Position numbers and translations under genes: made by a program
From: Shewanella atlantica
GTDB lineage: Bacteria; Pseudomonadota; Gammaproteobacteria; Enterobacterales; Shewanellaceae
Assembly: GCF_003966265.1 (NCBI RefSeq)
Contig: NZ_RXNV01000001.1
Coordinates: 186,001-250,000 of the forward strand
Direction of reading: 5' to 3'
DNA: 64,000 nt
The notes under the pieces: generated by a model
Databases searched by the model: none
Told to the model about the DNA's origin: nothing
Seen by the model: only the letters and a program-made list of their open reading frames with translations
Part shown: one piece after another, positions 25,044 to 34,395 of the stretch
Layout of the letters: each line of letters begins with the position of its first letter
Position numbering within the stretch: the stretch's first letter is position 1

Positions 25044-25076
25044 ACAAAAAAATGCGGCATTATGTTGCCGCATTGT
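25044..25076 (-). terminator. Rho-independent terminator of fadIJ
   Basis: On the minus strand AATGCGGCA ACATAA TGCCGCATT is followed by TTTTTT, about 30 bases past the fadJ stop. Confidence 0.9.
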
Positions 25077-25106
25077 TAACAAACTCTATTAGCCCGAGCC
25101 TGTCAT

Positions 25107-27254
25107 TTATTCAAAAAAGGTCTGTCCATTTTCAGCCATCTCTTTTAAACGAGCACAAGGCATGAACCTATCACCATATTGAGCTTGATAGCTTTCCAAT
25201 TCCGCCACCAGCTCAGCGACTCCCATCGAGTCAATATAATGGAATGGACCACCCAGGAATGGCGGGAAACCAATTCCAAAGATAGCACCAATATCACCAT
25301 CACGTGGTGAGGCAATAATCCCCTCCTCCAGGCAGCGAACGGCTTCATTGAGCATCTGCACGACACAACGTTTAGCGACATCTTGAGAGTCTTTATTACT
25401 GTCCGTTGATGAAGGGGTTAAGCCCAGCACGGCATAGACAGACTCATCAACCAGCTTCGCCTTCTTTTTAAATTTCTGCTTAGCCTTGCTGCCATACAGG
25501 TAAAAACCTTTACCATTCTTACGACCTTTTCGATCGTCTGCCAGCAACTTATCGAAGGCTGCAGGAGCTTTAAAGCGTTCACCAAGCTCTGACTCTAAGA
25601 TGGGAGAAATTTTAGCTCCGACATCGATTCCAACTTCATCGAGTAGCGTCATAGGTCCGACAGGGAAACCAAATTTAACTAGCGCCTTGTCTAAGTGTTC
25701 TACACTCTGCCCTTCCAGCAGCAGTTGTGCAGCTTCGTTCATATACAAGGCTAATATACGGTTGACATAGAACCCTGCCCCATCTTGAACCACTATAGGC
25801 GTCTTCCCCTGTTTACGGGCAAAGGCGACGGTTGTGGCAATCGTTTCGGCAGAGGTCTTCTCATGGGCGATAACCTCAACCAATGGCATCTTCTCAACCG
25901 GAGAGAAATAGTGTAACCCGATAACATTTTCAGGACGGCTGGCAGCCTCGGCTATCTGAGAGATTGGCAGTGATGAGGTGTTAGATGCAAAAATGGTATT
26001 TTCACCACATTCACGTTCCACATCTTTAACCATCTGATGCTTCAATTTCAGATCTTCAAATACAGCTTCAACGACGATATCGGCATCTTTAATGCCTTTA
26101 TACTCTGTCGTTGTTGTCATCAGAGACATTAAATTATCTCTTACTGCAGGTGTCATATGACGGCGCTTAACGCCCTTATCTAATAGCTTATAAGCATAAG
26201 AAAGTGCATTACTCAGCCCCTGCTCACTAATATCCTTAACTCGAGCGGGTATTTTAGCTTTGGTCGTCGTCACAGACGCAATACCGCCGCCCATAAGTCC
26301 GCCCCCTAGCACCATAGCCTTATGAACTTCCCTTGGCTCAACATCACCGGCGCCGGTCTCTTTCTTCATCTCTGTGGTGCCGAAGAAGATGCTTCGCAGC
26401 GCTTCCGATTCTTTAGATACGACCAGATCGGCAAAGTGGTTAGCCTCAACCTCCAACCCCTTGGTTAGCCCCTTGGCCATACCTTGACGAACACAATCAA
26501 TAATTTTTGCCGGAGCCGGATAGTTACCGTGAGTTTTCTTCTCGACCTGCTTACCGGCTTGGTCGAAGATAATGTTACGGCCGGGAGGTGTACCCTCAAG
26601 CAAGCGAGTCACTAATGACTTTTTCACTTTTTTAGGCGCACGTTTTCCCTTAAGAGCCATAGCTACCGCAGTCTCAAGTAAAATTGACTCGGGAACTGCG
26701 TCGTCGACTAAGCCCATTTTAACCGCCTGCTTAGGACGAAGTTGCTTACCCGTTAACATCATATCCAGAGCGGTGGTGATCCCCACTAATCGCGGTAACC
26801 TTTGCGTTCCACCACCACCGGGGAGTAGTCCGAGTTGCACCTCAGGTACGCCCATCATGGTCTTGCTATTTAAGCTACATACCCGTTGATGACAGGCTAA
26901 TGCCAGCTCGAGTCCACCGCCGAGACACGCGCCATTGATGGCAGCTATGACCGGAATTTTCAAACCTTCCAGCTCGTTAAATACTACATGTCCCTGTTGC
27001 GACAATAGCTTAGCATCGGCCGCCGTTTTACAGGCATCCAGCATAGAGATATCGGCACCGGCAACGAAAGAGTCTTTCTTTCCTGAGATAAGTACCAGCC
27101 CTTTGATGCTGTTATCGGCTTTTATCTCTGCCAATACTTGATTAATTTCAGGGCCAAACTCGGCGCGCAAGGTGTTCATTGTCTCGCCAGGCACATCCAT
27201 TGTCAGTATGGCGATACCATCTTCACGACGCGCTAAATTAAAGGTCTTTTCCAT
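25107..27254 (-). CDS. fadJ: Fatty acid oxidation complex alpha subunit FadJ
   Basis: A 715-residue multifunctional enzyme with enoyl-CoA hydratase (about residues 1-190) and 3-hydroxyacyl-CoA dehydrogenase (about 310-710) activities. The hydratase part has GACLGGGLELALACH and PEVQLGLLPGGGGTQRLPR, with the oxyanion and Glu catalytic positions. The dehydrogenase part has the NAD motif VLGGGLMGGGIASV and IGLHYFSPVEKMPLVEVI with the catalytic His. FadIJ is the second beta-oxidation complex, important under anaerobic conditions in E. coli. It starts five bases after fadI, forming an operon in the usual order. Length matches FadJ (about 710). Confidence 0.97.
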   Translation of the reverse strand: MEKTFNLARREDGIAILTMDVPGETMNTLRAEFGPEINQVLAEIKADNSIKGLVLISGKKDSFVAGADISMLDACKTAADAKLLSQQGHVVFNELEGLKIPVIAAINGACLGGGLELALACHQRVCSLNSKTMMGVPEVQLGLLPGGGGTQRLPRLVGITTALDMMLTGKQLRPKQAVKMGLVDDAVPESILLETAVAMALKGKRAPKKVKKSLVTRLLEGTPPGRNIIFDQAGKQVEKKTHGNYPAPAKIIDCVRQGMAKGLTKGLEVEANHFADLVVSKESEALRSIFFGTTEMKKETGAGDVEPREVHKAMVLGGGLMGGGIASVTTTKAKIPARVKDISEQGLSNALSYAYKLLDKGVKRRHMTPAVRDNLMSLMTTTTEYKGIKDADIVVEAVFEDLKLKHQMVKDVERECGENTIFASNTSSLPISQIAEAASRPENVIGLHYFSPVEKMPLVEVIAHEKTSAETIATTVAFARKQGKTPIVVQDGAGFYVNRILALYMNEAAQLLLEGQSVEHLDKALVKFGFPVGPMTLLDEVGIDVGAKISPILESELGERFKAPAAFDKLLADDRKGRKNGKGFYLYGSKAKQKFKKKAKLVDESVYAVLGLTPSSTDSNKDSQDVAKRCVVQMLNEAVRCLEEGIIASPRDGDIGAIFGIGFPPFLGGPFHYIDSMGVAELVAELESYQAQYGDRFMPCARLKEMAENGQTFFE

Positions 27255-27259
27255 GACTG

Positions 27260-28570
27260 TTACTCCACTTCAACTATCATTGCTGCGCCTAAACCGCCTG
27301 CTGCACAGGCCGTCGTGAGTCCGGTACCACCACCGCGGCGTTTAAGCTCTCTACACACCTGAGTGATTAATCTGGTTCCTGTTGCCGCGAATGGATGTCC
27401 ATAAGCGAGTGAGCCGCCCAGCACGTTAAACTTGCTCATGTCTATCTCACCTATTGCACGATTACGACCTAATTTTTCGGCAGCAAACTTCTTCGAGCCA
27501 AACATCTGCATATTAGCAAGCGTTTGAGCAGCGAAGGCTTCATGCATCTCGATCAACGTCAGATCTTCAAGCTCCATTCCGGCGCGTTGCAGTGCCAATG
27601 GCGTCGCATAAGAGGGACCCATTAACATATCTTCCCAAACATCGATGGCACTAAATGCGTAGCTTTTAATGTAACCGATAGGATCGTAACCTAGTGCCTT
27701 AGCACGGCTTTCACTCATCAAGAGTACTGCCGACGCTCCATCGGTGAGTGGCGTACTGGTCGCGGCGGTCACTGTGCCGTGTTTACGGTCGAACGCAGGT
27801 CTCAGTTTGGCGTAAGATTCTATCGATGAGTTTTCACGAATATTGTTATCGCGATCGATAAAGTTTTTATAAGGGGGAACGTGCGCCGCCATCACCTCAT
27901 CAGTCAGATGACCCGAATTCCATGTCTCAGTTGCCAGCGAGTGTGAGCGATGGGCCAACGCATCTTGGTCGGCGCGGCTTATATTGTATGTTTTCGCCAT
28001 CTGCTCGGCGGTTTGTCCCATAGAGAGACCCGTGGAGAATTCGGCAACAGCAGGAGGTACAGGCAACAGATCTTTTAGGCCTAACCGACGGAAAATTGCC
28101 AGTTTTTGCCCAAATGAGCGGGCTTTATTGAGATCGACCAGGGCATGAGCCAATTTCTTTGAAACGCCAATAGGTAAAACCGAAGATGAATCGGCGCCAC
28201 CTGCAATACCAATTTCAATATTACCGGTCATGATGGACTCGGCAACATTCACCGTCGATTGAAAACTGGTCGCACAGGCTCGGGTAACACTGTAGGCGTC
28301 TGTAGCGACATCCATTCCGGTGCCTAATACAATTTCACGAGCAATATTGGGGGCGGCAGGCATCTGGATGACTTGACCGTAAACCAGTTGTTCAATCTGT
28401 TTAGGGTCCAATTCAGAACGAGATAGCATTTCATTAACGACCATCTTGCCCATATCTAACGCCGATACACCATGAAACGCCGTGGCTTGTTTTGCAAAAG
28501 GGGTTCTTAATCCCGTTACAATTGCAATACGATCGCCCTTGGCATTCGTTACCTGTTGTCTATCACTCAT
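27260..28570 (-). CDS. fadI: 3-ketoacyl-CoA thiolase FadI
   Basis: A 436-residue thiolase that cleaves 3-ketoacyl-CoA with CoA, completing each round of beta-oxidation in complex with FadJ. The nucleophilic Cys sits in [10 protein letters not shown] (about residue 99), and the C-terminal catalytic motifs [16 protein letters not shown] and [13 protein letters not shown] hold the His and second Cys. N-terminal [11 protein letters not shown] matches FadI rather than FadA. It is the first gene of fadIJ, and a PsrA-type box lies about 150 bases upstream. Confidence 0.97.
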   Translation of the reverse strand: MSDRQQVTNAKGDRIAIVTGLRTPFAKQATAFHGVSALDMGKMVVNEMLSRSELDPKQIEQLVYGQVIQMPAAPNIAREIVLGTGMDVATDAYSVTRACATSFQSTVNVAESIMTGNIEIGIAGGADSSSVLPIGVSKKLAHALVDLNKARSFGQKLAIFRRLGLKDLLPVPPAVAEFSTGLSMGQTAEQMAKTYNISRADQDALAHRSHSLATETWNSGHLTDEVMAAHVPPYKNFIDRDNNIRENSSIESYAKLRPAFDRKHGTVTAATSTPLTDGASAVLLMSESRAKALGYDPIGYIKSYAFSAIDVWEDMLMGPSYATPLALQRAGMELEDLTLIEMHEAFAAQTLANMQMFGSKKFAAEKLGRNRAIGEIDMSKFNVLGGSLAYGHPFAATGTRLITQVCRELKRRGGGTGLTTACAAGGLGAAMIVEVE

Positions 28571-28991
28571 TTGTCACCCTCTTATTATACGCCTCGCTCA
28601 CTTTAGCGAGAGACGATATTATTTCCTTTGTAGATACCTGCCATTAATCAGTCCGACTGTACCTCTAATAACAGGTCTGACCATTAAAGTGTGATCTGAT
28701 TCTAACTTCTTACGACTGAGTTTTAAACACTTGTTTGGTTTTTAGTCAAAATAAATCCAAAAAACTCTTTGTGAACAATGTTTAATGAAGAATATTTTGA
28801 TTTTTTTATTGATAACTATGCATATTATCAGGCACTAATTAGCCTTAACATTCAATAGAGAACTGAATTAAGCGTAATTAAAGGGCTAAATTCTCACCTG
28901 AGATGGGAATTGGCACTAGCCAAACCCTATTGGAATTTTTTACCATATCTATGGTCTATACAAAACTAATCTAAATTAACCGAGTAGCATC
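28571..28991. other. Divergent fadI / moxR intergenic region
   Basis: A 421-base AT-rich region with no credible gene. It contains the PsrA-type box (28724-28737), a second weaker AACAATGTT (28774-28782) and the inverted repeat ACCAT-ATCT-ATGGT (28942-28955) 36 bases before moxR. Confidence 0.65.
28722..28737 (-). promoter_or_regulatory. Putative PsrA box upstream of fadIJ
   Basis: TTAAACACTTGTTTGG contains the inverted repeat AAACA-CT-TGTTT. PsrA (TetR family) recognises AAAC...GTTT-type palindromes and represses beta-oxidation genes in Pseudomonas and Shewanella. A shorter related AACAATGTT lies at 28774-28782. Confidence 0.6.
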
Positions 28992-29948
28992 ATGCCTTTG
29001 AGTCGATTTCACGCATTACGCGAATACCTGAACAAGGTCATTTTAGGACAACCCGTCCTGACCGAAAACCTGCTAATAGCCTTGATTGCGGATGGACATT
29101 TACTCGTAGAGGGACCGCCGGGTCTTGCTAAAACCCGTGCAGTCAAAGCCCTGTGTGACGGTGTCGAAGGTGATTTTCATCGTATTCAATTTACTCCCGA
29201 TCTTTTGCCGGCCGACCTCACAGGTACCGATATCTATCGTGCCCAAACGGCAACATTTGAATTTGAGGCTGGCCCGATTTTTCATAATCTGATCCTGGCA
29301 GATGAGATCAACCGCGCTCCGGCAAAAGTGCAATCGGCACTGCTGGAAGCCATGGCCGAAGGCCAGGTTACCGTAGGCAAAAACAGTTATCCTTTACCTG
29401 AGCTGTTTCTCGTTATGGCTACCCAGAACCCATTAGAGAATGAGGGAACCTACCCTCTGCCTGAAGCACAACTCGACAGATTCTTAATGCACTTAAACCT
29501 GGATTATCCCAGTGCAGAAACCGAGTTCGAGATCATGCGGATGTCACGTAAAGAGGCATTGAAACAAGAAGCCCCTTCTGTCGAACCCATTATTCAAAAA
29601 GATATATTTGAAGCACGTGAAGAATCTCTCGAGATCTATCTTGCTGAGCCACTGGAAAACTATATCGTCGATATCGTTATGGCGACTCGTCAACCCGAAC
29701 GATACAGCGATGACTTGGCTAAATGGCTCGAGTATGGCGTAAGCCCGCGAGCGACACTGTCACTGGAGCGATGTGCCCGAGCGCGCGCCTGGCTGAATGA
29801 GCGAGACTTTGTTTCGCCCGAAGATATTCAGGCGGTTGCGCCTAACGTACTAAGGCACAGGCTGCTGTTGAGCTATCAAGCCCAAGCCGAAGGCGTGAGT
29901 CGCGATCAGGTCATTAGTCATATCCTTTCTCAAGTAGCGGTACCTTAA
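28992..29948 (+). CDS. MoxR family AAA+ ATPase
   Basis: A 318-residue AAA+ ATPase of the MoxR/RavA group. Walker A is GPPGLAKTRAVKAL (about residues 41-54), Walker B ILADEINRAP (about 103-112) and sensor 1 LVMATQNPLENEG (about 139-151). MoxR proteins act as chaperones in maturation or stress systems with VWA-domain partners, matching the two VWA genes downstream. It heads a six-gene operon; the next gene starts immediately after its stop. The ATG at 28992 is the only reasonable start. An inverted repeat just upstream (28942-28955) may be an operator. Its client protein is not identifiable from the sequence. Confidence 0.95.
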   Translation: MPLSRFHALREYLNKVILGQPVLTENLLIALIADGHLLVEGPPGLAKTRAVKALCDGVEGDFHRIQFTPDLLPADLTGTDIYRAQTATFEFEAGPIFHNLILADEINRAPAKVQSALLEAMAEGQVTVGKNSYPLPELFLVMATQNPLENEGTYPLPEAQLDRFLMHLNLDYPSAETEFEIMRMSRKEALKQEAPSVEPIIQKDIFEAREESLEIYLAEPLENYIVDIVMATRQPERYSDDLAKWLEYGVSPRATLSLERCARARAWLNERDFVSPEDIQAVAPNVLRHRLLLSYQAQAEGVSRDQVISHILSQVAVP

Positions 29949-30878
29949 ATGGCAGAGATAGTCCTGCCTCTTTTTGCCGATGGTGTAAACCTCACTCAAA
30001 AAGAGCTTTTAGCGTGCCAAAATCTGGCCAGAGCACTTCCCGAGAAGCGTTCCAAGGCTCGTGCAAGTCTCTCCGGCCACAGAGCGAGCTTAATTAAAGG
30101 CCGCGGTATGGAGTTTGCTGAGGTGCGCCACTATCAAGCCGGTGATGATGTCCGCACCATCGACTGGCGAGTGACGGCCAGAACGGGGAAGGCCCACACT
30201 AAGTTATTTGTTGAAGAGAGAGAGCGGCCGATTTTAATCCTGCTCGATCTCAGTCACAGCCTCTATTTTGGCTCAAGCTTACTGCTTCAGTCCGTTCAGG
30301 CGGCGCACTTAGCCACCACCTTAGGCTGGAGTGCCATTTTTCATGGTGACAGATTAGGTGCATTAATAGCGACAGAGCAGGAGCATCTTGAGTTAAAACC
30401 GAGAAGTCGTCAGCAAGGGATCTTACAGTTGATCTCAGGTATCGAATCCCTGCATAAGAGACAACTAAGCCAGATATCTGAACACCAAAGTGAACCCGAA
30501 CATATGTTCAAGGCATGTCAGCGATTAAGGCGTATAGCGAAACCCGGGTCTCTAATCTGGATCATCAGCGATGGCAGTAATTTTAATGACGCCTGTCTCG
30601 CGCCGTTATCTGATCTTAAACGTCATTGCGATATGGGGGCATTCTTAATCACCGACCCACTCAGGCAAGGAACCCTTGCATTGCCAAAGCAGTTCCAGTT
30701 ACCGGTCAAAGAGGGAAATAAGGAGCTCACACTCAATCGTGCCGGCTATGATGCCTGGTTAACAAAACAGCTCGACTCTCAAAAGCAATTTACACAGATG
30801 ATGCAAAAGCTGAATGTTCAAACCCGAATTTTAGATGCGGGAGATACACTAAATAATCAAATCGGGGCATTGAGGTGA
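29949..30878 (+). CDS. DUF58 domain-containing protein
   Basis: A 309-residue DUF58 protein. The signature KGRGMEFAEVRHYQAGDDVRTIDWR (about residues 54-78) is unmistakable, followed by a VWA-like fold in which DLSHSLYFG takes the place of the MIDAS motif (about 98-106). DUF58 proteins regularly accompany MoxR ATPases in Bat-type operons; a molecular function is not established. The ATG directly follows the moxR stop (TAAATG) and the stop overlaps the next start (TGATG), so translation of the three genes is probably coupled. No membrane segment is evident, so it is likely cytoplasmic. Confidence 0.93.
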   Translation: MAEIVLPLFADGVNLTQKELLACQNLARALPEKRSKARASLSGHRASLIKGRGMEFAEVRHYQAGDDVRTIDWRVTARTGKAHTKLFVEERERPILILLDLSHSLYFGSSLLLQSVQAAHLATTLGWSAIFHGDRLGALIATEQEHLELKPRSRQQGILQLISGIESLHKRQLSQISEHQSEPEHMFKACQRLRRIAKPGSLIWIISDGSNFNDACLAPLSDLKRHCDMGAFLITDPLRQGTLALPKQFQLPVKEGNKELTLNRAGYDAWLTKQLDSQKQFTQMMQKLNVQTRILDAGDTLNNQIGALR

Positions 30879-31393
30879 TGGAAGCAAAAACAAACCCAGC
30901 CTTAGCGTCCCTGAAAGATATTCAGACACCTGAAGTCATTACCTCTTGGCCGATAGCTTATGGCTATTGGATATTACTCACGCTGATAATAGTGACAATT
31001 GCTGCCATTTACTATTTGGTCAAACGTCAACGTCGCGACTCTGCCCCCAAGCGAATCGTGATTGCCGCTCTCAAAGAGCTGGATCCAAACCATCAAGCGT
31101 TATCTTCACAGGTTAATACCCTGATAAAACGAGCTGCGATGAGCTATCTGCCCCGAGAACAAGTCGCAGGACTCGAAGGTCAGGCGTGGTATCGTTGGAT
31201 GAATACTCAAGTTAAACTGCCTGACCCGCAACTGCAGCAGTTGCTCGAAAAACGTTATCAACGGGAAGGTTTAGCCAGTGGTGAAGGCCCGAAGCTTAAG
31301 ACCTTAGCTCACCAATGGCTGAAAGAGGCACTACCTATCAAAGTAAACCCGGTCAAAAGTTCCCAACCGAATGGCGAGGAGAGCAGATGCTAA
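30878..31393 (+). CDS. DUF4381 domain-containing membrane protein
   Basis: A small membrane protein (about 171 residues) with one transmembrane helix near the N-terminus (GYWILLTLIIVTIAAIYYLV) and a cytoplasmic helical domain. The pattern SLKDIQTPEVITSWPIAYGYW before the helix and AMSYLPREQVAGLEGQAWYRWM after it fits DUF4381, a regular member of moxR-bat operons. It may anchor the DUF58 and VWA proteins. I chose the ATG at 30878, which overlaps the DUF58 stop; a GTG one codon upstream is equivalent. Its stop overlaps the batA start in ATGCTAA. Confidence 0.88.
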   Translation: MEAKTNPALASLKDIQTPEVITSWPIAYGYWILLTLIIVTIAAIYYLVKRQRRDSAPKRIVIAALKELDPNHQALSSQVNTLIKRAAMSYLPREQVAGLEGQAWYRWMNTQVKLPDPQLQQLLEKRYQREGLASGEGPKLKTLAHQWLKEALPIKVNPVKSSQPNGEESRC

Positions 31394-32379
31394 CGCTTGC
31401 ATGGGCATGGCTTTTATTACTGCTGCCGCTACCGCTGATATTTCGTAAAAAGCAGCAGGAGGTGGAGATCAGCGGACACCTGCATCTGCCAGGGGTCGCA
31501 CAAAGCGGCAGCCAACAGATAGAACAACAAACCAGATCACGAAAAATGCATTGGCTTGTTTGGATATTGCTTGTCATCGCCGTCGCGCGTCCATTATGGA
31601 TGGGTGAACCGATAGAACTTCCGAGTAAAGGGCGCGACTTGATGATGGCAGTCGATCTCTCCGGCAGTATGCAGATTGAAGACATGGTGCTCGATGGAAA
31701 AACGGTCGACCGTTTCACGATGATCCAGGCCGTTGTCAGCGACTTTATCGAACGACGCAAGGGCGACAAACTAGGTCTAATTCTTTTTGCCGATCATGCC
31801 TATCTGCAAGCACCTCTCACTCAAGACCGACGCTCTGTGGCGCAGTTTTTAAAAGAGGCACAAATAGGGCTGGTCGGTAAGCAGACAGCCATAGGTGAAG
31901 CTATCGCCTTAGCCGTAAAACGATTCGATATGGTCGATGAAAGTAACCGCATATTAGTGTTGCTCACCGACGGTTCCAACAACTCAGGCTCCATCTCGCC
32001 GGAGCAAGCCGCAGCCATCGCGGCCAAAAGAGGGGTTAAGATCTACTCCATCGGTGTCGGTGCCGAAGTGATGGAGAGACGAACCCTGTTTGGAAAAGAG
32101 CGAGTAAATCCCTCGATGGATCTCGACGAAACCCAGCTCACCGCGCTGGCACAAACAACTGGTGGTCTCTATTTTCGAGCCCGAAATGCACAGGAGCTGG
32201 AATCGATATATCAAGAGATCGATAAGCTTGAACCTATCAGTCGGGATCAACTCAGTTACCGACCTCAATCGGAGCTTTTTTACCTGCCGCTTGCTGCAGC
32301 CTTGATGCTCAGTACCTTGATGGCCCTTTTGCAGCTCTCATTCTTTAAACGACTCAGCATCCGATGGGGTAAAAGCTAA
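31387..32379 (+). CDS. batA: BatA-type VWA domain membrane protein
   Basis: A 330-residue protein with an N-terminal hydrophobic segment (TLAWAWLLLLLPLPLIF), a second helix (LVWILLVIAVARPLW), a von Willebrand A domain (about residues 80-275) and a C-terminal helix (LPLAAALMLSTLMALLQLSF). The metal-site MIDAS motif is intact: DLSGS, with the threonine in APLTQ and the aspartate in LLTDGSNNSG. Such proteins bind partner proteins through a metal ion and are exposed to the periplasm. I start at 31387, preceded by AGGAG and overlapping the previous stop. A longer in-frame extension from 31315 lies inside the upstream gene and is unlikely. It is part of the moxR-bat operon. Confidence 0.92.
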   Translation: MLTLAWAWLLLLLPLPLIFRKKQQEVEISGHLHLPGVAQSGSQQIEQQTRSRKMHWLVWILLVIAVARPLWMGEPIELPSKGRDLMMAVDLSGSMQIEDMVLDGKTVDRFTMIQAVVSDFIERRKGDKLGLILFADHAYLQAPLTQDRRSVAQFLKEAQIGLVGKQTAIGEAIALAVKRFDMVDESNRILVLLTDGSNNSGSISPEQAAAIAAKRGVKIYSIGVGAEVMERRTLFGKERVNPSMDLDETQLTALAQTTGGLYFRARNAQELESIYQEIDKLEPISRDQLSYRPQSELFYLPLAAALMLSTLMALLQLSFFKRLSIRWGKS

Positions 32380-32381
32380 AC

Positions 32382-34313
32382 ATGTTACATTTCTTACGCC
32401 CGGAATGGTTCCTTGCCCTGCTACCACTCGTGCTAATCATGTGGCTTTTGTGGCGAACTGAACAGGCAAACTCGACCTGGAATCGTTACATTTCTCCGCA
32501 TCTGGCGACATTACTGGTAACAAAAACAAAAGAGCTGAAGCGCCCCTCACTCCCGTATCTGGCTGTTAGCTGGTTGGTCGCGGTTTTTGCTCTTTCCGGC
32601 CCCGCTTTTACCCAACAATCACTCCCGGTCTTTGAAGCGGCTCAGGGACGAGTTATCGTCATGGATATGTCACTGTCGATGTTCGCGACGGACCAATCAC
32701 CTAACAGACTTTCTCAGGCTAAATTCAAGGCAACCGATCTTATCGGTGAACTGACAGAGGGTGAGACAGGGCTCGTCGCCTATGCGGGGGATGCGTACAC
32801 CATCAGTCCACTAACCCGTGACAGATCAACCTTACTCAACCTCTTACCCACCCTCTCCCCGGATATTATGCCGTCGAGAGGCTCAAACATAATCAGCGCA
32901 TTAGAGCAAAGCAAAAACCTGCTGGCTCAGGGTGGCCACATTCGCGGCGATATCATACTGCTATCGGACGGCGTATCCCCAAGACAGCTCAATGAAGCCA
33001 AAAAAGTGCTTAAAGGCACCCAATACCGACTCGGGATCTTAGCATTTGGCAGCGAGCAAGGGTCTCCTATCCGATTACCCGATGGGCAGTTACTTCGTGA
33101 TAATGCTGATCAGGTGGTGGTTGCGAAAACTAACTATGTACAACTCAATGAACTCGCTCAAGGAGCCGATGGCATACTTGTACCCTATCGCACCGATGGT
33201 CAAGATCTAGAGCAATTTCTTACCTGGCTTTCCACTACAGGAGAGACTAAGGCAACGGAGTTCGATGGTGAGATCTGGCAAGATGCCGGCCCATTCATTG
33301 CCTTATTACTGCTAATTCCGGTTTTGTTAAGTTTCAGATACGGGTTAGTTTGCGCCACATTAATCTGCATTGTCTATCAACCAACCCCAGCCCTTGCTTC
33401 AGGTTGGGATGATGTATGGCAAACTAAAAATCAACAGGGCATGGAGGCCTATCATGCTCAGCAATATCAAAATGCATCTGAGAAATTCAATGATCCGCAA
33501 TGGCAAGCGAGTTCGCACTACAAGGCGGGCGATTATGATGAAGCCTTAGCCCTATTCGAACAAGATGAAAGCGCGACGGGCCTTTATAATCAAGGGAATA
33601 CCTTGATGCAACAGGGTAAATATGACGAGGCAATCCAGAGATATGAGAGTGCCGTTAAGAAGAACCCTGAACTCAAAGATGCACAAGAGAACCTGGAGTT
33701 AGCTAAAAAGTTAGAAGAACAGAAGAAAAACCAATCGGAACAACAGGAAAATTCTGAGCAGGGAGACCCGTCCGATCAAGATGAAAACTCAGACAAAGAG
33801 AAAGGCTCTGATAAGGGGGATGGCTCTGAGCAGGAGAACAAATCCGGGCAAGATGAAAACTCAGAACAGGGTGGTGCTCAGCAAGATAGTAGCACTGATC
33901 AAAACGAGCAGTCAGATCAAGAGCAACAAACTTCAGACGCCTCTTCTCAGGAGAAGAGTAACGAGTCTGAAATGCAGGCCGATCCCGACGAGAGAGAGTC
34001 AGAAAAACCTCAAGGTGAAGAGGCTCAACAATCACCTGACTCAATAGATAAAAACGATGACAGCTCTGAAGCAGAGCAAACTAAAACTGCACAAGCCCAA
34101 GCGGATATGGGTGAAGAAGGTCAAGAGCAAAATGTAGATAAAACGGAGGCTGCTCAGCAGGTGCAAACTCAGGATGAACTGCCACCTGAGATGGAGCGTG
34201 CATTACGTGCTTTAGCCGATGACCCCCAAGTTTTGCTTCGTAACAAAATGCAGCTGGAATATCAGAAACGCCGCAGACAAGGCATGGTTTCTCAGGAGCA
34301 AGAGCAATGGTAG
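32382..34313 (+). CDS. batB: BatB-type VWA protein fused to a TPR and a long acidic/Gln-rich tail (BatB/BatC-like)
   Basis: A 643-residue membrane protein. Two N-terminal hydrophobic segments lead into a VWA domain with MIDAS motif DMSLS (about residues 95-99), closed by a helix (FIALLLLIPVLLSF, about 305-318). A TPR-like region follows (about 345-450, GLYNQGNTLMQQGKYDEAIQRYESAV). The last 190 residues are strongly acidic and rich in Gln, Ser, Glu and Asp (for example SEQGDPSDQDENSDKEKGSD), ending in a basic stretch (YQKRRRQGM). It combines the roles of separate BatB and BatC proteins of Bacteroides. It starts two bases after batA. The tail should be disordered and may recruit partners. Confidence 0.92.
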   Translation: MLHFLRPEWFLALLPLVLIMWLLWRTEQANSTWNRYISPHLATLLVTKTKELKRPSLPYLAVSWLVAVFALSGPAFTQQSLPVFEAAQGRVIVMDMSLSMFATDQSPNRLSQAKFKATDLIGELTEGETGLVAYAGDAYTISPLTRDRSTLLNLLPTLSPDIMPSRGSNIISALEQSKNLLAQGGHIRGDIILLSDGVSPRQLNEAKKVLKGTQYRLGILAFGSEQGSPIRLPDGQLLRDNADQVVVAKTNYVQLNELAQGADGILVPYRTDGQDLEQFLTWLSTTGETKATEFDGEIWQDAGPFIALLLLIPVLLSFRYGLVCATLICIVYQPTPALASGWDDVWQTKNQQGMEAYHAQQYQNASEKFNDPQWQASSHYKAGDYDEALALFEQDESATGLYNQGNTLMQQGKYDEAIQRYESAVKKNPELKDAQENLELAKKLEEQKKNQSEQQENSEQGDPSDQDENSDKEKGSDKGDGSEQENKSGQDENSEQGGAQQDSSTDQNEQSDQEQQTSDASSQEKSNESEMQADPDERESEKPQGEEAQQSPDSIDKNDDSSEAEQTKTAQAQADMGEEGQEQNVDKTEAAQQVQTQDELPPEMERALRALADDPQVLLRNKMQLEYQKRRRQGMVSQEQEQW

Positions 34314-34395
34314 ATATGCTCATACGGCAATGTCTTGTCACATCGGTATATCAAAACAGCTTTAAGCAAAATTTTTCTTTAAAGGATCAAGAATC

